Shown here in pieces: positions 1 through 5,934 of a DNA stretch of 7,540 nucleotides; positions within the stretch are counted from its first letter, which is position 1; every line of letters starts with the position of its first letter. The notes below the pieces were generated by a model, which saw only the letters and a program-made list of their open reading frames with translations, was not told where the DNA came from and did not search any database. This stretch comes from Streptococcus sp. (lineage in GTDB: Bacteria > Bacillota > Bacilli > Lactobacillales > Streptococcaceae), in assembly GCA_003521145.1 (NCBI GenBank), contig DOTL01000062.1, positions 1 to 7,540 of the forward strand, given 5' to 3'. Both the position numbers and the translations under genes were made by a program.

Positions 1-61
1 CAGTTGACAAAGAGCCAAAAAAATGTTCTAGATTGCATCGAAAACTTAAATCTCAAAAGAC
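1..61. other. Intergenic flank downstream of potD
   Basis: Short AT-rich stretch after the potD stop with no open frame of note. On the minus strand it has a run of seven T (positions 17-23), preceded by only a weak 5-bp inverted repeat (30-34 with 49-53) and a 14-nt loop. I therefore cannot confidently call a terminator for the pot operon here; the real one may lie beyond the window. A TTGACA hexamer sits on the plus strand at 4-9 without a convincing -10 partner. Confidence 0.5.
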
Positions 62-1129
62 TTATTTACGATACATCTTAACTTGAAGGTAAATATCGTT
101 GTAGATTCCTAGCCACTTTTGGCCTAGGTTATTATAGACTTCAAGATTTTTAATGGTTGATTCTGATGGATAAAAGGCTTTATCATCAGTGATACTCTTT
201 GGAAGCAAGGCTTTAGCTGCTTGGTTAGGTGTGGCATAACCAATATATTCAGCATTTTGCACCGCATTTTCCTTTTTAAGCATGAAGTTGATAAAGGCAT
301 AGGCTTCTTTTTCATGCTTTACAGTCTTAGGAATCACCAGATTATCAAACCAAAGATTTGAGCCTTCAGATGGGACAACGTAACGTAGGTCCTCATTTTC
401 ATCAAGCATCTCACTGGCTTCTCCTGAGAATGTTACTCCAATAGCCGCATCACCTTGAACCATGTAGCCCTTCATCTCGTCACCAACAATAGCCTTGATA
501 TTTGGTGTTAGACTATTAAGTTTAGTTTCAGCCAAACGTAATTCAGTCATATTCTTCGTATTCAAGCTATATCCCAGGCTATTGAGTGAGAAGCCAAGGA
601 CTTCACGCGCACCATCAACTAGCATAATCTGGTTTTTGTATTCTGGTGACCAAAGATCATCCCAGTGCTGTGGTGCTTTTTTCACCAATTTTGAATTATA
701 AACAATACCTACGGTTCCCCAGAAATACGGGATAGAATAGTCATTGTTAGGGTCAAAACTAAGGCCTTTAAAGCTTGAACCAATCTGATTAAAACCTTTG
801 ATTTTAGATTTATCTAACTTCACCAAAAGGTCTTCCTTAACCATTTTATCAATGGTATAGTCTGACGGCACAGCGATATCGTAGGTTGTTCCGCCCTGCT
901 CAATCTTGGTATACATGGCTTCATTGGAATCAAAGGTTTCATACTGAACCTTGATGCCTGTTTCTTTTGTAAACTTGGTCAGGAGGTCTGGGTCAATATA
1001 ATCACCCCAGTTATATATAACTAATTTGTCTGACACATTTCCTGTACGACTCTGCATGTAGGCAGAGATTCCCCAAAGGAAGAAAATAATGACTAAGATA
1101 CCTGTCAGAAATTGATAGAGTCTACGCAT
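62..1129 (-). CDS. potD: Polyamine ABC transporter substrate-binding protein PotD
   Basis: 355 aa extracytoplasmic binding protein that captures spermidine/putrescine and delivers it to the PotBC permease. Residues about 7-25 form one hydrophobic segment after MRR. No Cys follows it, so there is no lipobox, and the protein is probably held by an uncleaved signal-anchor. The mature part begins near KLVIYNWGDYID (35-46, with the conserved Trp41). It carries FDSNEAMYTKI (67-76), DGAREVLG (172-179), LWFDNLVIP (259-267; the W-x-D pair matches polyamine-contacting residues known in E. coli PotD) and IGYATPN (296-302). Length fits streptococcal PotD (about 356 aa). The ATG is inside the end of potC (8-nt overlap), with a perfect AAGGAGG six bases upstream. 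It is the last gene of the murB-potABCD unit and is intact. PotD/PotF-family identity is secure; the relative preference for spermidine or putrescine cannot be read from sequence. Confidence 0.96.
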   Translation of the reverse strand: MRRLYQFLTGILVIIFFLWGISAYMQSRTGNVSDKLVIYNWGDYIDPDLLTKFTKETGIKVQYETFDSNEAMYTKIEQGGTTYDIAVPSDYTIDKMVKEDLLVKLDKSKIKGFNQIGSSFKGLSFDPNNDYSIPYFWGTVGIVYNSKLVKKAPQHWDDLWSPEYKNQIMLVDGAREVLGFSLNSLGYSLNTKNMTELRLAETKLNSLTPNIKAIVGDEMKGYMVQGDAAIGVTFSGEASEMLDENEDLRYVVPSEGSNLWFDNLVIPKTVKHEKEAYAFINFMLKKENAVQNAEYIGYATPNQAAKALLPKSITDDKAFYPSESTIKNLEVYNNLGQKWLGIYNDIYLQVKMYRK

Positions 1130-1916
1130 CCTGCTCCTCCTTCTCCTTCTCCTTCTCCTTCTCCTTCGTAATCGTATAGTAACCTATCGCTAAAAAAATA
1201 GAAAATAGGAAAACAACGGTTGACAAGGCATTGATTTCCAGAGAAATCCCCTTACGTGCACGTGAGTAAATTTCCACAGCAAGTGTTGAAAAACCATTCC
1301 CCGTTACAAAGAAGGTTACTGCAAAGTCATCCAACGAATAGGTAAAGGCCATGAAATAACCAGCAATAATACCAGATGTCAAGTATGGCAACATAACCTC
1401 ACGTAACATCTGCCATTGAGTGGCACCTAGGTCATATGCCGCATTCACCATATCTCGATTCATTTCCTTGAGACGTGGCAACACCATAAGAACCACGATT
1501 GGGATTGAAAAGGCAATGTGACTCAATAAGACAGATACAAAGCCTAGTTGGAAACCAATCAAGGTGAAGAGAATCAAGAAACTTGCACCAATCATGACGT
1601 CCGGTGCAACCATGAGCACGTTATTTAGAGATAAAATTCCAGTCTGTTGCTTCTGTTTACTCTCATAGATAAAGATAGACCCAAAGGTACCAATAATCGT
1701 TGCCAAGAAAGCGCTAAGGAAAGCTAAAAAGAAGGTTTGAGCCAGGATTAACATAAGCCGGCTATCTGAAAACATGCTCTGGTAGTTATCCAGAGTAAAG
1801 CCTGTGAAACTATTCATATCGCCACCACTATTGAAAGAATAAGCGATTAAATAGAAGATTGGCAGATAGAGGATAACAAAGACAAAAGCTAAATAGGGAT
1901 TTGCAAATTTTTTCAT
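1122..1916 (-). CDS. potC: Polyamine ABC transporter permease PotC
   Basis: 264 aa inner permease subunit of the spermidine/putrescine importer. It has about six hydrophobic membrane segments (roughly 8-28, 58-82, 97-122, 126-147, 180-203, 229-250). The EAA loop that docks on the ATPase is NAAYDLGATQWQMLREVMLP at 158-177. The start is placed at the ATG at 1916 because an AAGGAG site lies 8 nt upstream and family members begin MKKFAN; an in-frame ATG at 1940 would add eight residues inside potB and lacks a good site. The start overlaps the potB stop as ATGA, which implies translational coupling. Oddity: the C-terminus is an alternating Lys-Glu tract (251-260) ending EEQDA, encoded by a tandem hexanucleotide repeat. 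The tail follows the last membrane segment and should be cytoplasmic. Confidence 0.95.
   Translation of the reverse strand: MKKFANPYLAFVFVILYLPIFYLIAYSFNSGGDMNSFTGFTLDNYQSMFSDSRLMLILAQTFFLAFLSAFLATIIGTFGSIFIYESKQKQQTGILSLNNVLMVAPDVMIGASFLILFTLIGFQLGFVSVLLSHIAFSIPIVVLMVLPRLKEMNRDMVNAAYDLGATQWQMLREVMLPYLTSGIIAGYFMAFTYSLDDFAVTFFVTGNGFSTLAVEIYSRARKGISLEINALSTVVFLFSIFLAIGYYTITKEKEKEKEKEEQDA
1136..1142 (-). promoter_or_regulatory. potD ribosome binding site
   Basis: AAGGAGG with a 6-nt spacer to the potD ATG at 1129. It is formed by the last hexamer repeat plus one G and lies within potC coding sequence, so potD initiation takes place on RNA also being translated as the PotC tail. Confidence 0.85.
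1137..1166 (-). repeat. Tandem AAGGAG hexanucleotide repeat (5 units) at the end of potC
   Basis: Five perfect, uninterrupted copies of AAGGAG (minus strand). In the potC frame they encode (Lys-Glu)5. The unit is itself a perfect Shine-Dalgarno core, and the last copy with the next G forms the potD ribosome site. Changes in copy number keep the potC frame. Confidence 0.9.
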
Positions 1917-2707
1917 TGACGTCTCTCCTTTGTTAACCACATTGTCGCAATCATAGCAGCAATAAGAACAACACCAATGGTTGCCCCCATTCCCCAGTTT
2001 TGTGTCGTGAGGAAGTGCTGTTCGATAGCTGTCCCTAGGGTAATCACTCGGTTACCACCTATCAAGCGTGTCAGCATAAAGAGGCTGAGACTAGGAATAA
2101 AGACCGACTGGACACCCGAGCGTACCCCATTAAGCGATAAGGGAAAAATAACCTTGGTAAAGGTCTGCCAATCATTGGCTCCCAAATCTTTACTTGCATT
2201 CACAATATTTTTATCCAAATCATCCAGTGAATTGAAAATCGGTAGAATCATGAAGGGAATTTCAATGTAGCTAGCTACGAAAATAAAGGAGAAATCCGTA
2301 AAGAGAATTTGAATGGGTGCAATCCCAAAGAAACCAAGAAAGGCATTGATACCTCCTTGTTGGCCAAAAATTCCCATAAAAGCATAGGCTTTCAGAAGGA
2401 GATTGACCCAGGTTGGCAAAATAACCAACATCAACCAAAGTTGCTTATGCTTCAGTCTGGTTAAAAGATATGCCGTCGGATAAGAGATGAGAAGCGTTAC
2501 CAGAGTAATGATGGCTGCATAAAGAACCGAGTTAAAACTCATCCATAAATAAGTCCAACTGGAAAAGAAGGTGCCATAATTATCCAATGTAAAGTTGCCA
2601 CTAATATCAAAGAAAGACTGATAGAGTAGCATGAGCACTGGAGCAACTACGAAGAGTAGGAGCCAAAGGAGATAAGGTACCGAGAAGAGGCTAGCTGTTT
2701 TCTTCAT
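1913..2707 (-). CDS. potB: Polyamine ABC transporter permease PotB
   Basis: 264 aa permease subunit that pairs with PotC to form the polyamine channel. It is strongly hydrophobic, with about six membrane segments (roughly 9-30, 57-83, 89-112, 139-160, 194-215, 237-258). The EAA loop is NASKDLGANDWQTFTKVIFP at 170-189. The start chosen at 2707 has AGGAGG six nt upstream, and the product then begins MKKTASLFSVPY as expected. An ATG at 2728 in the same frame would add MPLRRSA and has no comparable site. The gene overlaps the end of potA by 17 nt and the start of potC by 4 nt (ATGA), so potABC translation is tightly linked. Intact and of family-typical length. Confidence 0.95.
   Translation of the reverse strand: MKKTASLFSVPYLLWLLLFVVAPVLMLLYQSFFDISGNFTLDNYGTFFSSWTYLWMSFNSVLYAAIITLVTLLISYPTAYLLTRLKHKQLWLMLVILPTWVNLLLKAYAFMGIFGQQGGINAFLGFFGIAPIQILFTDFSFIFVASYIEIPFMILPIFNSLDDLDKNIVNASKDLGANDWQTFTKVIFPLSLNGVRSGVQSVFIPSLSLFMLTRLIGGNRVITLGTAIEQHFLTTQNWGMGATIGVVLIAAMIATMWLTKERRQ
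1925..1930 (-). promoter_or_regulatory. potC ribosome binding site, decides the start
   Basis: AAGGAG lies 8 nt before the ATG at 1916, within codons for the PotB C-terminus (TKERRQ). It supports 1916 rather than 1940 as the start. Confidence 0.8.
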
Positions 2708-3845
2708 AGCGCTCCTCCTCAATGGCATTAATCAAGCCATCTTCATGATCCTCCACTTCCACATATTCTTCAATACGCGCATCGAATTCTTCTTCTGTCT
2801 CATTAAGACGCATGATATGGATATCCTCAGGCGTAAAATCAAGACCGATAATCTCACCCTCAATCGCCTTACGGGTTGAGTGAATCATCCATTCATTACC
2901 AAGATTGTCATTGGCGATGATTTCATAGTGGACCCCACGGAAGAGCTGCGTTTCCACGCGAACTTGCAGTTTACCTTCTTCAGGGAGTGTAATCTGTAAA
3001 TCCTCAGGGCGAATAACCACTTCGACAGGTTCATTAGGACGCATCCCCCCATCAACCGATTCAAAACGTTTTCCATTGAACTCAACCAAATAGTCCTCAA
3101 TCATAACGCCTGGAAGGATATTGGATTCACCAATAAAGGTTGCAACAAAGTGGTTGATAGGTTCGTCATAGATATCAACCGGAGTTCCTGATTGAACAAT
3201 TTCACCATCATTCATAACAAAAATCCAATCCGACATGGCCAAGGCTTCTTCTTGGTCATGGGTAACAAAGACAAAAGTAATCCCTAGACGTTGCTGCAAT
3301 TCACGCAACTCGTATTGCATTTCAGTACGTAGTTTCAAATCCAGTGCTGACAAGGGCTCATCCAAAAGGACTACACGTGGTTGGTTAATAATCGCACGGG
3401 CAATGGCCACACGTTGAAGTTGACCACCTGATAATTTTTGAATTGAGCGTTTTTGATAACCATTGAGTTGAACCATCTTTAAGGCTTCTTCTACACGCTC
3501 TTCGATTTCCTTTTTAGGCACCTTTTTCAATTTAAGGGCAAAAGCCACATTGTCAAAGACATTCATATGTGGAAAGAGGGCATAAGATTGGAAAACGGTG
3601 TGGACATCCCTTTTATTGATAGGAATATCATTGATACGCTTTCCGTCCAAAAGAATGTCACCACTGGTCGCATCTAGGAGACCTGCAATGATATTCAAAA
3701 TCGTTGATTTACCAGAACCAGAAGCCCCAAGAAGGGTATAGAACTTACCTTCTTCTAGTTCAAAGTTGATGTTTTTTAAAACTTTTGTGCCACTGTCTTC
3801 AAAAACTTTTGAGACGTTTCGAAAGGCAATAATCGGATTAGTCAA
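2691..3845 (-). CDS. potA: Polyamine ABC transporter ATP-binding protein PotA
   Basis: 384 aa cytoplasmic ATPase that drives polyamine import. All nucleotide-binding elements are present: Walker A GASGSGKST (40-48), Q-loop Gln86, signature LSGGQ (138-142), Walker B VVLLDEP (158-164), D-loop SALD (166-169) and H-loop His196 in VTHDQEE. A C-terminal regulatory TOBE-like region follows (about 270-355, with VVIRPEDLQI), then a very acidic tail (about 355-384). The start codon is TTG: an in-frame ATG is absent and GGAGGA lies 10 nt upstream. The ATG near 3864 is followed after three codons by TAA, so it is not usable. It follows murB by 63 nt, and its acidic end holds the potB ribosome site. The Walker, signature and TOBE order with adjacent potBCD makes the assignment secure. 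Confidence 0.96.
   Translation of the reverse strand: MTNPIIAFRNVSKVFEDSGTKVLKNINFELEEGKFYTLLGASGSGKSTILNIIAGLLDATSGDILLDGKRINDIPINKRDVHTVFQSYALFPHMNVFDNVAFALKLKKVPKKEIEERVEEALKMVQLNGYQKRSIQKLSGGQLQRVAIARAIINQPRVVLLDEPLSALDLKLRTEMQYELRELQQRLGITFVFVTHDQEEALAMSDWIFVMNDGEIVQSGTPVDIYDEPINHFVATFIGESNILPGVMIEDYLVEFNGKRFESVDGGMRPNEPVEVVIRPEDLQITLPEEGKLQVRVETQLFRGVHYEIIANDNLGNEWMIHSTRKAIEGEIIGLDFTPEDIHIMRLNETEEEFDARIEEYVEVEDHEDGLINAIEEERYEENS
2714..2719 (-). promoter_or_regulatory. potB ribosome binding site, decides the start
   Basis: AGGAGG with a 6-nt spacer to the ATG at 2707, inside a GAGGAGGAG run that encodes Glu codons of the PotA tail. It favours 2707 over the upstream in-frame ATG at 2728. 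Confidence 0.8.
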
Positions 3846-3855
3846 TTGTTATAAA

Positions 3856-3861
3856 TCCTCC
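3856..3861 (-). promoter_or_regulatory. potA ribosome binding site for a TTG start
   Basis: GGAGGA with a 10-nt spacer to TTG at 3845. It overlaps the 8-bp palindrome TCCATGGA (3859-3866), and an ATCC/GGAT pairing (3855-3858 with 3864-3867) could partly occlude it. Confidence 0.7.
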
Positions 3862-3885
3862 ATGGATAGCAAATATAGGATAGGG

Positions 3886-3912
3886 TTTTATTAGTTTTAT
3901 TAGTTTTATTAG
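3886..3912 (-). repeat. 9-bp tandem repeat (3 copies) at the murB 3' end
   Basis: Three perfect copies of TTTTATTAG on the plus strand (3886-3894, 3895-3903, 3904-3912); a fourth, degenerate copy continues into the last murB codons. Read on the coding strand the unit is CTAATAAAA. The first copy supplies the murB stop, and because the period is a multiple of three, each copy gives TAA TAA in the murB frame. Confidence 0.9.
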
Positions 3913-4823
3913 TTTAATTTGTCACCAATGATACGTACTTCAGGCTCTAGTGTAACACCTGAATTTTCCTTAACCTTGGCGATAACATCTGCAATAAGGT
4001 CTTCATAATCTTTAGCTGTTCCGTTATCAACATTGACCATAAAACCAGCATGCTTAGTTGATACCTCAACACCGCCGATACGATGTCCTTTGAGGTTAGC
4101 TTCCATAATCAGCTGACCTGCAAAGTGACCTGGTGGACGTTTAAAGACCGAACCACATGACGGGTATTCAAGAGGTTGTTTAAGCTCTCGCAAATGATTA
4201 AGACGGTTCATTTCATTCTTGATTTGCTCGTAGTCTCCTGGTTCGAGGTTAAATTTAGCTGAAATAACCACTTCTCCTGTTTCTTGGAGCACTGAACGAC
4301 GATAACCAAAGCGCATATCTCTTGCGTCAATCGTATGAATATCGCCGTCTTTTGTAAGGACCTGAGCAGAAACCAAGATATGGGCAATCTCGCCACCATA
4401 GGCACCGGCATTCATAAAGACGGCACCACCAACACTACCTGGAATCCCCGCTGCAAATTCAAAACCAGTCAAACTATGGAATCGAGCTACCTTGGTTGTC
4501 GCAATCAAGGTAGCTCCCGCTTCAGATTCAATTTGATAACCATTAACAGCGATACCATTGAGCCTGTCAAACATAATCACAAAACCTCTGATACCACCGT
4601 CACGGACAATCAAATTACTGGCATTACCAAGCACCATCCAAGGAATGTCATGCTTATTAGCAAATTTGACAATACGAGAGAGTTCATAGCGGTTACGTGG
4701 AAAAGCCAAATAATCCGCTGGACCACCAACCTTGGTATATGTATAACGTTTTAAGGGTTCATCGAAACGGATATCAATCCCCACTAAATCTTCTTTAAGT
4801 TCATCTAACATGTTATTTTCCAT
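3909..4823 (-). CDS. murB: UDP-N-acetylenolpyruvoylglucosamine reductase MurB
   Basis: 304 aa FAD enzyme that uses NADPH to reduce UDP-GlcNAc-enolpyruvate to UDP-MurNAc, the second committed step of peptidoglycan precursor synthesis in the cytoplasm. FAD-binding motifs are YTKVGGPADYL (29-39), LGNASNLIVRDGG (65-77) and GIPGSVGGAVFMNAGAYGG (126-144). The substrate/catalytic region has GYRRS (173-177), SCGSVFKRPPG (222-232; Ser225 fits the proton donor) and LEPEVRIIG (292-300; catalytic Glu). The short length fits the type II MurB of Gram-positives. The start at 4823 has only a weak ribosome site; Met5 (ATG at 4811) is an alternative. It has its own promoter and a hairpin-bearing leader and heads the unit with potABCD, an arrangement also known in other streptococci. 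Confidence 0.96.
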   Translation of the reverse strand: MENNMLDELKEDLVGIDIRFDEPLKRYTYTKVGGPADYLAFPRNRYELSRIVKFANKHDIPWMVLGNASNLIVRDGGIRGFVIMFDRLNGIAVNGYQIESEAGATLIATTKVARFHSLTGFEFAAGIPGSVGGAVFMNAGAYGGEIAHILVSAQVLTKDGDIHTIDARDMRFGYRRSVLQETGEVVISAKFNLEPGDYEQIKNEMNRLNHLRELKQPLEYPSCGSVFKRPPGHFAGQLIMEANLKGHRIGGVEVSTKHAGFMVNVDNGTAKDYEDLIADVIAKVKENSGVTLEPEVRIIGDKLN

Positions 4824-4848
4824 ACTTTTCTATACATTGATTTCTTTG

Positions 4849-4890
4849 TAGGTATGGTGATAGACTTCCCCTTATTACTATCACTACCTA
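4849..4890 (-). promoter_or_regulatory. Hairpin in the murB-pot leader
   Basis: Inverted repeat with a 6-bp outer stem (4849-4854 with 4885-4890), a 2-nt bulge (4855-4856), a perfect 7-bp inner stem (4857-4863 with 4878-4884) and a 14-nt loop. On the coding strand no U-run follows, so it is not an intrinsic terminator. It lies about 25 nt before the murB start, inside the predicted leader. It could be an RNA stability or regulatory element or, as DNA, a protein-binding site. Confidence 0.6.
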
Positions 4891-4950
4891 AAAATGAGTG
4901 AGTATTTTCCCTAAAAATTAAAAGAAAAATACAGCAAAAAGCCAAGTTTA

Positions 4951-4979
4951 ATTATAGCAAAAATTCCCCATCCTGACGA
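4951..4979 (-). promoter_or_regulatory. Promoter of murB-potABCD
   Basis: A perfect -10 TATAAT (4956-4951) preceded by TGC, i.e. an extended -10 (TGn), with a -35-like TCGTCA (4979-4974, 4 of 6 matches to TTGACA) at exactly 17 nt. The transcript would begin near 4944, giving a leader of about 120 nt before murB. That leader contains the 4849-4890 hairpin and two copies of ATTTTTAGG (coding strand; 4910-4918 and 4887-4895). Confidence 0.7.
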
Positions 4980-4989
4980 TAAGGAATTT
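4959..4989 (-). terminator. Intrinsic terminator of folBK
   Basis: Nine bases after the folK stop, a 12-bp stem forms from 4989-4978 with 4972-4961. Outer AAATTCC/GGAATTT is perfect; the inner five pairs include two G-U. A 5-nt loop (GTCAG) and a five-T tract at the 3' edge (4963-4959) complete it. The tract is short and half of it is in the stem, so some read-through into murB is plausible. Confidence 0.65.
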
Positions 4990-4998
4990 CACGCAAAG

Positions 4999-5490
4999 CT
5001 AGTCCATAAGATCCAATTTATGGACATCACTAGTGTTTAATTGACTCAAATAATTTTTGTAGGCTTGACCAGTTTTAGGGTCAACCAAATCATCTGCTAT
5101 CTCTACTAAGGGCACCAAAACAAAAGCTCTCTGACTCATATATGGGTGGGGCACTTTAAGGTGCTCAGTCTCCCAGATTTCTTGCCCATATAGAAGAATA
5201 TCTATATCTACTGTCCGAGGCCCCCAATTCTCATGACGAACGCGATCAAGGTCTTTTTCAATCTGCTGACATGACCTTAGTAAGGTTTCAGCTGGCAACT
5301 GAGTCTCTAAGGCCAAGGCAATGTTCAAAAAATCAGCCTGTTCTGTCAGTCCCCAAGCAGCCGTTTCATAATAGGAAGACACTGCTTTAACCTCTGTCTC
5401 AGGCAAGTGATCCAAGGACTCCACAGCTTTTTGGATATAGTCCTGACGGTCTCCCATATTAGATCCCAAACTCAAATAAACTCTAGTCAT
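4999..5490 (-). CDS. folK: 2-amino-4-hydroxy-6-hydroxymethyldihydropteridine pyrophosphokinase FolK
   Basis: 163 aa HPPK that transfers pyrophosphate from ATP to 6-hydroxymethyl-7,8-dihydropterin, the step after FolB in folate synthesis. Diagnostic motifs: YLSLGSNMGDR (5-15), FLNIALALET (54-63, with the pterin-side Phe/Asn), and the signature WGPRTVDIDILLYG (89-102) with Mg-binding Asp95 and Asp97. VPHP (113-116) includes His115, and RAFVLVPL (121-128) follows. Numbering of Arg92, Asp95, Asp97 and His115 coincides with the E. coli enzyme. Length is typical for a stand-alone HPPK; as I recall, pneumococcus instead carries a FolB-FolK fusion (SulD). The ATG overlaps the folB stop as ATGA, with GGAG about 9 nt upstream inside folB. 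A terminator-like hairpin follows immediately. Confidence 0.96.
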   Translation of the reverse strand: MTRVYLSLGSNMGDRQDYIQKAVESLDHLPETEVKAVSSYYETAAWGLTEQADFLNIALALETQLPAETLLRSCQQIEKDLDRVRHENWGPRTVDIDILLYGQEIWETEHLKVPHPYMSQRAFVLVPLVEIADDLVDPKTGQAYKNYLSQLNTSDVHKLDLMD

Positions 5491-5846
5491 CGGCCACGCT
5501 CCAATTCAATACCAACACTCTTATAATGTCCATTGATTGGTGGATTTTCCTTGGTAATTCGTATATTGATTGTTTGAATAGGTGAAAATTTTTCAAATAA
5601 GTCCTCACAAATCGCTCCAGCCAAGCGTTCAATCAAAATATACTTTTTATCTTCCACTTGTTTTTGCACGGCTTCAAAAACCAATCCATAGTGAACCGTA
5701 TCTTCTAGATTGTCACTCTGTGAGGCCTTAGTTAAATCAACAGTCAATTCCAAATCTACCACAAAAATTTGTCCCAGGGTCTGTTCCTCAGCAAAAGCCC
5801 CGTGATAGCCATAAAAACGGCAACCATTTAAAATAATTTTATCCAT
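5487..5846 (-). CDS. folB: Dihydroneopterin aldolase FolB
   Basis: 119 aa aldolase that cleaves 7,8-dihydroneopterin to 6-hydroxymethyl-7,8-dihydropterin and glycolaldehyde, feeding FolK. Family hallmarks: YGYHGAFAEEQTLGQIF (12-28, with the catalytic-region Glu21), VDLTKASQSDNLEDTVHY (36-53, ending in Tyr53), LIERLA (71-76, pterin-anchoring Glu73) and RITKENPPI (96-104, catalytic Lys99). Length is normal for this octameric cytoplasmic enzyme. The start is supported by AAGGAG 5 nt upstream and an extended -10 promoter shortly before it. The gene heads its unit here: its upstream side faces divergent amyA rather than folE or folP, which commonly precede folB in streptococcal folate clusters. 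The 4-nt overlap with folK implies coupled translation. Confidence 0.95.
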   Translation of the reverse strand: MDKIILNGCRFYGYHGAFAEEQTLGQIFVVDLELTVDLTKASQSDNLEDTVHYGLVFEAVQKQVEDKKYILIERLAGAICEDLFEKFSPIQTINIRITKENPPINGHYKSVGIELERGR

Positions 5847-5879
5847 AGTTTCTCCTTAAGACGACTATAACTTTTCTTT

Positions 5880-5888
5880 ATTCTAGCA
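5880..5888 (-). promoter_or_regulatory. Promoter of folBK (extended -10)
   Basis: TGC followed by TAGAAT (5888-5880), an extended -10 with 5 of 6 matches to TATAAT. The -35 region at 17 nt (5903-5908) is poor, as is tolerated by extended -10 promoters. Start near 5873 would give a leader of roughly 27 nt with AAGGAG before folB. Confidence 0.5.
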
Positions 5889-5896
5889 CAAAAAAG

Positions 5897-5925
5897 TTGA
5901 AAAGTTGGGCTCTAATTAGTATGAT
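5897..5925 (+). promoter_or_regulatory. Probable main amyA promoter
   Basis: TTGAAA (5897-5902) and TATGAT (5920-5925), each 5 of 6 to consensus, separated by exactly 17 nt. Transcription would begin near 5932, giving a leader of about 136 nt. It lies back to back with the folB promoter: the weak folB -35 region falls in its spacer. Confidence 0.6.
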
Positions 5926-5934
5926 ATTTTAGAC

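Noticed and set aside
4..34. Plus-strand promoter from TTGACA at 4-9
   Set aside because: No good -10 at 16-18 nt (best is TAGATT at 19 nt), and it would run convergently into potD with no gene to serve.
17..53. Terminator for potABCD
   Set aside because: Only a 5-bp AT-rich stem with a 14-nt loop, separated from the T-run by 6 nt; too weak to call.
1137..1166. CRISPR-like or IS-related repeat
   Set aside because: The units are contiguous hexamers with no spacers or inverted ends; it is a coding microsatellite. The 9-bp repeat at 3886-3912 is dismissed as CRISPR for the same reason.
2691..2707. Frameshift or fusion at the potA/potB junction
   Set aside because: Overlap is a normal gene junction: both products have full family length and a proper ribosome site is present.
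4335..4754. Plus-strand open frame of 139 codons opposite murB
   Set aside because: Lies wholly within murB, which has full family motifs; the translation is low-complexity (Thr/Asn/Ile-rich) with no recognisable domain.
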